NCBI RefSeq assembly: GCF_020514235.1 | Contig: NZ_VTLB01000007.1 | Span: 1 to 46,240, forward strand | DNA: 46,240 nucleotides | Source: Synechococcus sp. MU1617 | Lineage (GTDB): Bacteria; Cyanobacteriota; Cyanobacteriia; PCC-6307; Cyanobiaceae | Direction of reading: 5' to 3' | Part shown: positions 1-7,560 of the stretch, piece after piece | How the letters are laid out: each line of letters starts with the position of its first letter | Position numbering within the stretch: the stretch's first letter is position 1 | The notes under the pieces: model-generated | The model's database searches: none | What the model was told of the DNA's origin: nothing | The model's input: only the letters and a program-made list of their open reading frames with translations | Position numbers and translations under genes: made by a program

Positions 1-143
1 CAGAAGATCCCGAATTCGAGACCTTCTACACCAAGAACATCCTTCTGAATGAAGGTCTGCGTGCCTGGATGGCACCGGCTGACCAGCCGCACGAAAACTT
101 CGTCTTCCCTGAAGAGGTTCTGCCCCGCGGCAATGCCCTCTGA
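1..143 (+). CDS. psbD: Photosystem II D2 protein, C-terminal fragment (cut by window edge)
   Basis: The last 46 codons of PsbD are visible, ending in [14 protein letters not shown], the conserved D2 C-terminus. D2 is a core reaction-centre subunit in the thylakoid membrane that, with D1, binds P680, pheophytin and the plastoquinones. The start lies outside the window. In the usual psbDC operon, psbC begins inside psbD and runs on downstream. Here no psbC follows and a strong terminator comes 22 bp after the stop. By inference this is the separate second psbD copy that many cyanobacteria carry, often induced by high light. The assignment to D2 is near certain; the solo-copy status depends only on the absence of psbC here. 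Confidence 0.95.
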
Positions 144-165
144 TCTCAGGTTCGATATTTCCTTC

Positions 166-192
166 AACCGCCCAGCAGGGCGGTTTTTTTTT
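166..192 (+). terminator. Rho-independent terminator of psbD
   Basis: A perfect 8-bp stem (AACCGCCC / GGGCGGTT) with a 4-nt AGCA loop is followed by a run of T. It lies 22 bp after the psbD stop and ends transcription before the minus-strand gene that finishes at 192. Confidence 0.92.
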
Positions 193-932
193 CAGTTTTC
201 GTCTGAATCAGCGCCCAGGCGCAAGGTGAGATCAATGCTGTTGCGTTGATCGAGCAGCGCTCGCAACAGTGCATCGATCAGCAAAATGATGCCCAGCAGC
301 TCCAATGCTTCCTCCAAGCCTGTGATGGCGCCATACCAGGGGCTATGCAGGCGGATCAGGCTGGATCGAACGGCAAAGCTGCCGATCATCTCCATGCCGA
401 TGGCGCCGCCGATGTAGACGGCACCTGATCGCAGCAACCGTGATGCCGTTGCTCGGGAGAGCGAGCTGAGGAAGCGGCGAAAGCGCCACAGCAGGATGAG
501 GGCGAGAACGGCGTAGGGCACCACCCAGGTGGATGCCAGAGCGGGGTGCACCTGGCGCCTAAGCCCTGGAATGATCAGGATCTCGTGGATCTGAAGGGCT
601 TCGTCGAGTGCCAGAAAGATGAAAATCTTCGACAGCAAACGCCAGCCTTGGGCCGCGATGCGATCGCTGCTCTGCCCCAGTCGTTGCATCAACAGGGCCG
701 CCATCAGCAACAGCGCGCTGCTGAACAGGGTGGGCAGGTTGAGTTCCCGGTCCATGTTGAGGCTGTCCAGCCAATGCTTCTCCGCCCCGAAGCCGTAAAT
801 GCCCACTTGCACGACGCTGTGGGCCACCAAAAACCCTGCGGTGATGGCCGTCAGCAGCTTGCGGATCGATCGTGGCGTGAGCGGAATGATTCCGATCTGA
901 TTTGGATTCGTTGCAGTGGGTTGCTGAATCAC
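192..932 (-). CDS. Hypothetical multi-pass membrane protein
   Basis: I do not recognise the family. The protein is about 246 aa with roughly six hydrophobic segments and a short acidic tail. Several membrane segments hold acidic or His residues: LDEALQIHE near residue 108, GMEMIG near 185 and LEEALELLG near 213, a pattern that could form a buried metal or active site (inference). The open frame continues much further upstream, but that part is Gln/His/Arg-rich and antisense to the next gene. I therefore place the start at the GTG at 932, just before the first plausible segment. The next gene is divergent and also encodes a membrane protein with an acidic transmembrane motif. Confidence 0.6.
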   Translation of the reverse strand: MIQQPTATNPNQIGIIPLTPRSIRKLLTAITAGFLVAHSVVQVGIYGFGAEKHWLDSLNMDRELNLPTLFSSALLLMAALLMQRLGQSSDRIAAQGWRLLSKIFIFLALDEALQIHEILIIPGLRRQVHPALASTWVVPYAVLALILLWRFRRFLSSLSRATASRLLRSGAVYIGGAIGMEMIGSFAVRSSLIRLHSPWYGAITGLEEALELLGIILLIDALLRALLDQRNSIDLTLRLGADSDEN

Positions 933-1019
933 GGTTGGCTTGTGCGGAGGATGAACCCCGGTCTCAGACTCCGGTTCTAAACCTCTGCTTAACCTGCGCT
1001 TCGCGCAAGGGACGGGTTG

Positions 1020-1955
1020 GTGCCTGTGATCTACACACGGGGTTGCGCCCTCAAGACCGCCATCGCTGCATTGTTCGTGGTGGTTGCGGGTGCGTCTTTG
1101 TTGACGGTGGCCGTGCAGCTGGTGATGTCTGTCTCTGGTGGTTCCAACCCTGATCTCGGTTGGGGCGTCTTGGCTGGGGTGAGCACGGGACTGGCGGTCT
1201 GGGCAACCCGTTCCCAGGGGCTGTTGCGGTTGCTGTCGGTTGCCGATCCATGGGCCCATCAGAGCCGCACCCGAGCGGTGTGGGGTCTGTTGGCGCTTGT
1301 GGTTCTGCTGGTTGTGGGCTTGAAGACCGGCTCGCCGGACCGTGACGCCTACAAAAATTTGGTGTTTGGTGAGGGTGGCTTGGTGGAGTGGAGCCAAGTG
1401 CTGGTCCTGCTGCTCGCCACCCGGGCGACCTGGTTGATCGGCTCCGATTTGAATGCGCGTTTGCAGGAACGCCGACCCGGGCGCTTGTTCCAGTTCGGCG
1501 CCGTATGTCTGGTCCTGGTCTTGATGGAGGAGCTCGCCTGGGGGCAGGTGATCTTCAGTTGGCGGACCCCGCCCTTGTTGAACGAGATCAACGCGCAGAA
1601 CGAGACGACCCTGCACAACATCGGTTGGTTTCAGGATCGACTGGATGTGGGCACCTTCCTGGCGACCCTTGGGGTTTTGGCTGTCGTGGTTCTGGCACCT
1701 CGTTGGATGCGAGCTCTCACAACAAACTGTTCTGAATCGATGGCGGTTGTGACCCGGGCTCTCACTCCAGCTGTCTACAGCTGGCCGTTGTTCCTGGCGG
1801 TGTCTGCACTCGCGTTTTGCATTGCCACGCGCACATTCTCCGATCTGATCCTCAATCGGGATCAGGAGTGGGGTGAGCTGGTGCTGTACGGCTCCATCTA
1901 TCTGTTGTTGTTGCGCACGCGCGTGCTGCTTGGCCCCGTCCAGGACCCTCCGTAA
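1020..1955 (+). CDS. Hypothetical multi-pass membrane protein
   Basis: About 311 aa with seven or eight predicted membrane helices; the family is not recognised. A helix near residues 165-175 carries LVLMEELAWGQ, followed by a loop with NETTLHN, again acidic and His residues at a membrane face. AAGGGA at 1007-1012 sits 7 nt before the GTG at 1020, which I prefer over the TTG at 1017 and the GTG at 1026. It is probably co-transcribed with the DUF2079 gene 29 bp downstream, which suggests an envelope role. The acidic-helix plus HE/HN pattern resembles the divergent neighbour, so the two may be distant relatives. Confidence 0.7.
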   Translation: MPVIYTRGCALKTAIAALFVVVAGASLLTVAVQLVMSVSGGSNPDLGWGVLAGVSTGLAVWATRSQGLLRLLSVADPWAHQSRTRAVWGLLALVVLLVVGLKTGSPDRDAYKNLVFGEGGLVEWSQVLVLLLATRATWLIGSDLNARLQERRPGRLFQFGAVCLVLVLMEELAWGQVIFSWRTPPLLNEINAQNETTLHNIGWFQDRLDVGTFLATLGVLAVVVLAPRWMRALTTNCSESMAVVTRALTPAVYSWPLFLAVSALAFCIATRTFSDLILNRDQEWGELVLYGSIYLLLLRTRVLLGPVQDPP

Positions 1956-1984
1956 CCTGCCCAAAATCCTTCAAGGACGGCTGC

Positions 1985-3616
1985 ATGCGTCGACCCACCG
2001 GCATTGATGCGCCCTCCACAACCCGGTGGCCACGCAAGGTGTTGGCAATGGCGGGTCTGTTTGCCCTGATCTGTTTTGCGCTTCAGGCCTGGCGGCTGTT
2101 CAGCCTGAGCGCAACCTATGACCAAGCCCTGTTTCTGCAGGAGCTCTGGGCGACTGCGCAGGGGCGGCCCTTTGAAAGCAGCCTCTCATCGGTGTTGTCG
2201 GGGGCGGTGGTGGCCGGTGATGGTCTCCCGTCCATCGATTACTTGCACCTGGGGCAGCACGCCAACGCCTTAACCGTATTGATGGCACCCCTGGTGGCTG
2301 TGTTTGGGATGTGGGCGCTTCCTTTGCTTCAGGTGGGGCTGCTCGCTGGCGCGGGTCTGGTGCTGTGGAGATTGGCCGATGCCCGACTTCCGCGGCCCTT
2401 GGCTGAGCGAATCACCCTTGCCTACTTCCTCAGTGGCGCGGTGATTGGCCCCGCCCTCGAGAACTTTCACGATCTGGTTTGGCTGCCCTTGTTGGCGTTT
2501 CTGGTGGTGGGAGGTCTTCTCGACGGTTGCCGTTGGCGGGTATGGCTGTTTGGTGCCCTGTTGCTGTTGGTGCGAGAAGACAGTGGGTTGTTGTTGTTTT
2601 CCCTTGGGCTCTGGGCCCTGGTGCGTCGTCCCGACCAACGCATCACCGGAGCCTTGCTGATGCTTGTGTCCTTCGCCTGGGTCGTGCTGGTCACCGGTTG
2701 GATTCAACCGATGGTGGATTCCTCCTTATCGGATCGCTTCTTGAAGGAGAAGTTCGGCCATCTGGTGGACGACCCGTCGGGGGGAACGGTTGCTGTGCTG
2801 TGGACCATGCTGCGCCAACCTTTTGCGTTGCTCGAGGCGCTGGTGTCGCCGCCGGGGGCCACCCTTGGCTTCGTGCTGGCGTTGAGTTTGCCGCTGGTTC
2901 TGGTGCCCCTGCTCTCGGTGGATGCCGTTCTGCTGATGCTGGCTCCGCTGTTGATTGCCTTGCTCTCCCAGGGGCGATCGGCCTTGTCCGTCACGCTGCG
3001 CTATGTGCTGGCTTTGGTGCCGGGGCTCTATCTCGGTGCTGTGCTCTGGTGGGAACGCCATCCTGGGGGGTGGTCGAAGCCCTGGCTGCGCCGCTGTTGG
3101 ACCGCAGCTCTATCTCTTGGCCTTGTGCTCACGCTGGTGGCGAACCCCCATCGCACGCTCTCGGCGGTGATCCCTGACAGCTTTTCCCCCTGGACCTATG
3201 TGTCTCCTCAGCAAATGCTGGAGCGTCGCCAGGCGGCTGCGGAGGCGGTGGCGCTGATTCCAGCGGATGCCAGCGTGGCGGCGGATACGCCTCTGTTGCC
3301 GTTGTTGGCCCAGCGGGAGGCGGCGATTCGTTTCCCGCGGCATGTTCAATACCGTGATCGCCAGGGACGCGTTCAACCTGTGGACTGGGTTGTGGCCCTG
3401 CCCGGTTACTACACGCCCCTGGCTCCAGTGTTCAAGGGATCGCGCAACAAACAGCAGCGCATTCAGCGGGAACTGCGGAAGCTCAAGGCATCAGGCGACT
3501 ATCGCTTGGTGCATTGCCACGGCGGGGCTGTTGTTCTGCAGCGGCAGGTGCCCGACACAGCTTCAGGCCAGTTGGCCAGCTCTGGCAGCTCCAGTTCTTG
3601 TCGGTGGCTTGAGTAA
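1985..3616 (+). CDS. DUF2079 membrane protein (GT-C-like)
   Basis: A 543-aa protein with about 11 membrane helices that fits the DUF2079 family, predicted GT-C-fold lipid-linked sugar transferases. Visible family features are YDQALFLQELW near residue 45, a His-containing loop (LGQHANAL) near 90, ENFHDLVWLP near 160 and REDSGLLL near 198. A soluble C-terminal part follows residue 400. AAGGA at 1973-1977 lies 7 nt before the ATG. The last 22 codons look added on: the family-like end (VVLQRQ) is at about 3547, and the frame then runs into the 3' end of the convergent DUF2079 gene, giving a 134-bp antisense coding overlap. Substrate unknown. Confidence 0.82.
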   Translation: MRRPTGIDAPSTTRWPRKVLAMAGLFALICFALQAWRLFSLSATYDQALFLQELWATAQGRPFESSLSSVLSGAVVAGDGLPSIDYLHLGQHANALTVLMAPLVAVFGMWALPLLQVGLLAGAGLVLWRLADARLPRPLAERITLAYFLSGAVIGPALENFHDLVWLPLLAFLVVGGLLDGCRWRVWLFGALLLLVREDSGLLLFSLGLWALVRRPDQRITGALLMLVSFAWVVLVTGWIQPMVDSSLSDRFLKEKFGHLVDDPSGGTVAVLWTMLRQPFALLEALVSPPGATLGFVLALSLPLVLVPLLSVDAVLLMLAPLLIALLSQGRSALSVTLRYVLALVPGLYLGAVLWWERHPGGWSKPWLRRCWTAALSLGLVLTLVANPHRTLSAVIPDSFSPWTYVSPQQMLERRQAAAEAVALIPADASVAADTPLLPLLAQREAAIRFPRHVQYRDRQGRVQPVDWVVALPGYYTPLAPVFKGSRNKQQRIQRELRKLKASGDYRLVHCHGGAVVLQRQVPDTASGQLASSGSSSSCRWLE

Positions 3617-4931
3617 GCAACCTTTCCTGCACCTCGCGGCTTGATCCCCAGCCCGGGTCATTGGGGTTGAGCAGCAGCACGTTCCAGGGTCCCGCTGTGG
3701 GGGATGGACTCATTTTTTTCTTGGGGAAGCCGATGTTGGTGCGCTGGCTGAGCTGTGGCACTAGGTAACTGGTGGTGAGCACCGCGTCCTGCGGTTGGAT
3801 CAGAGCCTGGGCCTCATCAACGGCTTGGAGTTGAGGCAGGCGGCCCAGGTAGGGCCCCGTGAAGAACCAGGGTTTGGCCAGCATCAGCCAGCAGGCCATG
3901 GCCCAGCACAGCATCCAGGGAAAGCCTCGCTGGGACTGGGGTTGCCCCCGCAGGCCGTCGATGCAGGCCACCACGGCCACCACGGCCAGGGGCAGGCTGT
4001 AGTGATGCACCAGGGTGCGGTAGCTGGTGGATGCAGAGAGCAGATTCACCAGCACCAACGGCAGCCCGATCAGCAATGTGCTGAGGCAGCTCCGCCGCCA
4101 CAGGGCGATGCAGGGAAGACAAAGCAGCAGCAGATACTCGGTACCGCCGCCCCAATCCAGGCCACTGAGAACACTGATCAGCCCGCCGTTCAAATGGCTG
4201 AACATCCGCCCTGCAGCCTTGGGGCCTTCCCCATCCCGGAGCAGTGGATAGAGCCAACGGCTGAGCATCAGCAGCCAGCCGACGCTGAGGCCCCCCGCCG
4301 CCAGGCTCCACCGCCATCGTCGGCGCCAGGCAAGGTCGATGGCCATGCCTGCTGTGATCAACACCAGACCGTCGCGGCAGCCCAGCATCACCAGCAGCAA
4401 ACCAAACCAGAGCCGGGGGCAGCCCTCGCGCTCGGCCCAGAGCGCCAGAGCGAAGGCGGGCATCACCCAGGTTTCGGGGTGGAAATCAAACAGAGCGGTG
4501 TTGAACACCACCGGTTGCAGCCACCAGAGGCCGCAGGCCAGCCAGCACTGCCGAGGTCCCAAGCCAGCCTGCTTCGCGAGCCACCAAACCGGTAAGGCGG
4601 TGCAACTCAGGGCCAGGGCCTGACTGGCCAAGAGCCAATGCACGCTGGGCAGAATCCGATAGGCCCCACCGGCCAGATAGAGCATCCAGGCCCCGTGGTC
4701 GGCCAGTACATGCACCTGCTCCATCGAGGAGATTGGTGCCGCTCCCGATCCGATCAGCCAGGCCCACTGATCGAACAGCCCCAGGTCATAGGCATTGCTT
4801 TGGAGCAGGCCATGGCGTGTCGCCGCAATGCCCCAGAGCAGCAGGCCCAGCCCTGCGGACAGCACCAGCAGCTGCGGGGGATAGCCCCGCGGCTGAGATG
4901 GCCGGGAGTCAGCGCTGGGGCTGGAGGTCAT
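3483..4931 (-). CDS. DUF2079 membrane protein (GT-C-like)
   Basis: A 482-aa relative of the convergent gene. It has the DUF2079 marks AYDLGLFDQWAW near residue 48, LADHGAW near 75, FDFHPETWVMPA near 150 and GCRDGLVL near 185, plus about ten helices. It is last in a minus-strand run of four envelope genes, and its ATG at 4931 lies 23 bp inside the end of the preceding gene, so coupled translation is likely. Its final 22 or so residues, after LKLCR at about 3552, are Pro/Arg/Gln-rich and antisense to the tail of the opposite DUF2079 gene. It probably transfers a sugar from a polyprenyl carrier to an envelope acceptor (inference from family). Confidence 0.82.
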   Translation of the reverse strand: MTSSPSADSRPSQPRGYPPQLLVLSAGLGLLLWGIAATRHGLLQSNAYDLGLFDQWAWLIGSGAAPISSMEQVHVLADHGAWMLYLAGGAYRILPSVHWLLASQALALSCTALPVWWLAKQAGLGPRQCWLACGLWWLQPVVFNTALFDFHPETWVMPAFALALWAEREGCPRLWFGLLLVMLGCRDGLVLITAGMAIDLAWRRRWRWSLAAGGLSVGWLLMLSRWLYPLLRDGEGPKAAGRMFSHLNGGLISVLSGLDWGGGTEYLLLLCLPCIALWRRSCLSTLLIGLPLVLVNLLSASTSYRTLVHHYSLPLAVVAVVACIDGLRGQPQSQRGFPWMLCWAMACWLMLAKPWFFTGPYLGRLPQLQAVDEAQALIQPQDAVLTTSYLVPQLSQRTNIGFPKKKMSPSPTAGPWNVLLLNPNDPGWGSSREVQERLLTQATDKNWSCQSWPTGLKLCRAPAAAEQQPRRGNAPSDSRLMP

Positions 4932-6444
4932 CGATCGGAATCAGATAGGTCTGGCTGCGTGAGTCCACCCAGGCGCGGGGGCTGGCGTCCACCATCTCTC
5001 GCAGGAGCTGTTGCCGCCGTTCCGGCATCGGCCGGTAAGTCTTGTCCCACACGAAGCTGCCGGCCAGATGGCTTGCTCCAGCACTTTTCCAGCGCTGGAG
5101 CCGTTCTGGTGTGAGTTGCTTGCTGGAGATCAGCCAGCCCTGACGGCGGGCCAGGTTGAGCAGTGTGGGATCGGTGCTGGTGACACTCACAATCCGCGCG
5201 TCGGGCGGCAGATCTCTGCGGATGGTGAGGGCCAAAGGCATCCACGCCTCTCTCTGCCGATGTTCCACAGCCCAGTAATCCAGTGAGACCACCGTGAGGC
5301 TCACCACCAGCGCAAGGCCGAGCAACAGCCGAGGCTGCCAGCGGGGTCGCCGCTGGTGCCAGGTCTGCCAGCCCAAGCCGATCAGTGGCGAGCTGAACAG
5401 CAGCAGCGGCAGCTGGTAGTACTCATGAATCGTGCTCGAGCGCATGGTGGCGATCGTGCAGAGCAGCACCCCCACCAAGCCGCTGAGGGCGGTCTGCCCG
5501 CCGCCGCTGCGCCAGCTTGCCCTCAGGCCGATCAGCAGGAACGGCACCCCCACCAGCGCCAGGAGGCGCAGGCTCACCCGCAGCAGCAGGTTGATCCAGC
5601 CGTTGAGGTCCAGCAGAAGACTGATGCTGCTGCGATCGGCTCCCGATCCCCAGAACCCGAAGCTCAGTCCACTGGCCTGTCCCAATTGATGGGCATGCCA
5701 GTACCAGCCGGCGATCGCCATCAGGCTGGTGCCGATGTACAGCCAGAAGCCAGGACGCCCCAGCAGGCGAAGCATGCGTCCGGGCAAGGTCTGCAGTGGT
5801 GGGGCCTGGCTTTGAGGGTTGGAGCTGAGCTGCACCATCAGCAGGGGTAGCCCCAACCAGAGCAGTGGAATCACCTTGATCAGGCCAGCGGTGGTGAAGC
5901 AAACCCAGCTCAGGGCCAGGGTCCAGGGCAACCGTCTCTCACTCCAAAGGCTCAGGCTCTCCAAGGCCCCAGCAGCACACAGCAGCAACAGGGCTTCGGC
6001 CTGGAAGGCGCGCCCGAAATACACCGCTAGAGGTGCGATGGCAAAGGCCAGGCCCGCCCACCAACCGGCTTCGGGGTTGAACCAACGTCTGCCCAGGCGC
6101 ATCACCAGCCAGATGGTCAGTGCGCTGCAGAGCACTGATAAACCGCGGCCCAGCCATTCCTGCACCCCCATCAGGCCGTAGAGGCGGCTCACCAGAAAGG
6201 GGTAGAGGGGAAATTCCGACTCCACGAAGCCTGCACTCGCACCACCCCAGTCGATCTGTGGCATCCAGATCGGTGTTCCTGCCTGGCTGAAATGCCTTGC
6301 CATGGCTGCGGTGTCGGCTTGCCGCCAGCTGTGAACCCCCAGCACCGGCATCCAGATCTGCACCAGCCGCAGCAGGCTTCCCAGGCCGATGGGCAGCCAG
6401 GCTGGCTTAGGGGTTGTTCCAGACAAAGCGGGATGACGCCGCAT
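4909..6444 (-). CDS. GT-C glycosyltransferase, ArnT/PMT (GT39/83-like) family
   Basis: About 511 aa with an N-terminal bundle of some 11-12 helices and a soluble C-terminal domain from about residue 400, the ArnT/PMT layout. HSWRQADTA near residue 38 is the family's first-loop signature, in which an acidic residue takes part in catalysis; FVESEFPLYPFL follows. Such enzymes take a sugar from a lipid carrier on the outer face of the membrane. I chose the ATG at 6444; an ATG at 6495 is also open but would overlap the upstream gene by 89 bp instead of 38. It is third in a four-gene operon whose upstream member makes and probably flips the lipid-linked donor. Confidence 0.82.
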   Translation of the reverse strand: MRRHPALSGTTPKPAWLPIGLGSLLRLVQIWMPVLGVHSWRQADTAAMARHFSQAGTPIWMPQIDWGGASAGFVESEFPLYPFLVSRLYGLMGVQEWLGRGLSVLCSALTIWLVMRLGRRWFNPEAGWWAGLAFAIAPLAVYFGRAFQAEALLLLCAAGALESLSLWSERRLPWTLALSWVCFTTAGLIKVIPLLWLGLPLLMVQLSSNPQSQAPPLQTLPGRMLRLLGRPGFWLYIGTSLMAIAGWYWHAHQLGQASGLSFGFWGSGADRSSISLLLDLNGWINLLLRVSLRLLALVGVPFLLIGLRASWRSGGGQTALSGLVGVLLCTIATMRSSTIHEYYQLPLLLFSSPLIGLGWQTWHQRRPRWQPRLLLGLALVVSLTVVSLDYWAVEHRQREAWMPLALTIRRDLPPDARIVSVTSTDPTLLNLARRQGWLISSKQLTPERLQRWKSAGASHLAGSFVWDKTYRPMPERRQQLLREMVDASPRAWVDSRSQTYLIPIDDLQPQR

Positions 6445-7537
6445 AGTTCCAGACGTAGACGACAACAATGCCCGCCAGTTGGGCCCAGAGCGCATGGGCC
6501 TGGATCAGGGTGTAAAAACTGGTTGCGAGGCCAACGTTGGCCAGGGCCGGCAGGGAGGCCACCAGAAGGAACTTCAGCAACCCCCGGATCAAATGCCTTC
6601 CGCTCTGGCGTCGGTCGCGGAAGGTGAGGGCGTTGTTCACCAGATAGTTCGAGCTTGCGGCTGTGATCACGGCCACCGGAAGCGCCTGCTGAAACGCCAG
6701 GCCGAAAAGACCCATCAGCAGTGCTGTGGAGAGCAGCTGCACCACCACGCCAGAGGCGCCCACAAGCCCGAAGCTGATGGCCCTTCGCGGTAGCAGCCGC
6801 AGGGTTGCGGTGTGAATCAGGGACACGACGAAGTCCCAGAGGACGGCGAGATCGAGCTTGGAGCTGCCATGCAGCCGTGGCTGAAAGCGCAGCGCAATTT
6901 CTCCCACCTGCAGACGACCGCGGCTGATGGCCAGGAGTTCATAGAAGAATTTGAAGCCGTTCACATCCACTTGACGCACCAGCGGCAGGCAGCGGTCGAG
7001 GCGCAGCACGATGAAGCCGCTCATGCAATCACTCAGGTGCCGGTACGACCTTGGCAGGCTCCAACGGGCTAGACGGTTAGCGAGGGTGGAGCCATCGGTG
7101 CGTCGATCGCTGAGGCCTCGGATTTCGGAGTGGTCGAGGAAGCGGCTCCCCGCCACAAGGTCCAGTCCCTCTCGATCCAGGAGCTGCACGGCCTCGCCAA
7201 CGGAGGCAGGTTCGTGCTGTCCATCGCTGTCCATCACCACGGCGATGGAATAGAGGGCTGCGATCAGGCCTTCTTTGATGGCGCTGGCCAGCCCAGAGCG
7301 TCCCACCCGTTGGATGATCCGGATCCTTGGGTCCTGTCGGGCCAGGGCGCGAACCAGATCAGGGGTGCCATCGCGGGAATCGTCATCGACGATCAGGATT
7401 TCGAGCGGATGATCCGTCCCCAGGTGCAGCAAGGATTCGATCACCTGGCGGATGGACCCACCCTCATTGAATGTGGGCAGCACGATGGACAGGCCGCTGT
7501 GGCTTATCGGTCCTTCACGTTCCGCGGTGGACGACAC
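6407..7537 (-). CDS. Polyprenyl-phosphate glycosyltransferase (DPM1-like) fused to a GtrA-like membrane domain
   Basis: 376 aa in two parts. Residues 15-235 are a GT2 domain like dolichyl-phosphate mannosyltransferase, with LSIVLPTFNEG, VDDDSRDGT and the DSDGQHE metal/nucleotide motif. Residues 245-374 are four helices of GtrA type with VWNYAASSRFVW at the end. The protein should load a nucleotide sugar onto a polyprenyl phosphate at the cytoplasmic face, and the GtrA part may help move it across. This is the donor that the neighbouring GT-C proteins would use. The GTG start at 7537 is 23 bp after the preceding stop. Confidence 0.88.
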   Translation of the reverse strand: MSSTAEREGPISHSGLSIVLPTFNEGGSIRQVIESLLHLGTDHPLEILIVDDDSRDGTPDLVRALARQDPRIRIIQRVGRSGLASAIKEGLIAALYSIAVVMDSDGQHEPASVGEAVQLLDREGLDLVAGSRFLDHSEIRGLSDRRTDGSTLANRLARWSLPRSYRHLSDCMSGFIVLRLDRCLPLVRQVDVNGFKFFYELLAISRGRLQVGEIALRFQPRLHGSSKLDLAVLWDFVVSLIHTATLRLLPRRAISFGLVGASGVVVQLLSTALLMGLFGLAFQQALPVAVITAASSNYLVNNALTFRDRRQSGRHLIRGLLKFLLVASLPALANVGLATSFYTLIQAHALWAQLAGIVVVYVWNYAASSRFVWNNP

Positions 7538-7560
7538 AGTGCGCTCCAGTCGGGCTCAGG

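Noticed and set aside
932-1964. The minus-strand frame of the 192-932 gene stays open to 1964 (590 codons)
   Set aside because: The extra part is antisense to a good membrane-protein gene and rich in Gln, His, Arg and Pro, as shadow frames are in GC-rich DNA. Only the C-terminal 246 codons look like a protein.
3795-4595. 266-codon plus-strand frame inside the minus DUF2079 gene
   Set aside because: Gln/Pro/His-rich composition typical of a frame opposite a membrane-protein gene; no domain.
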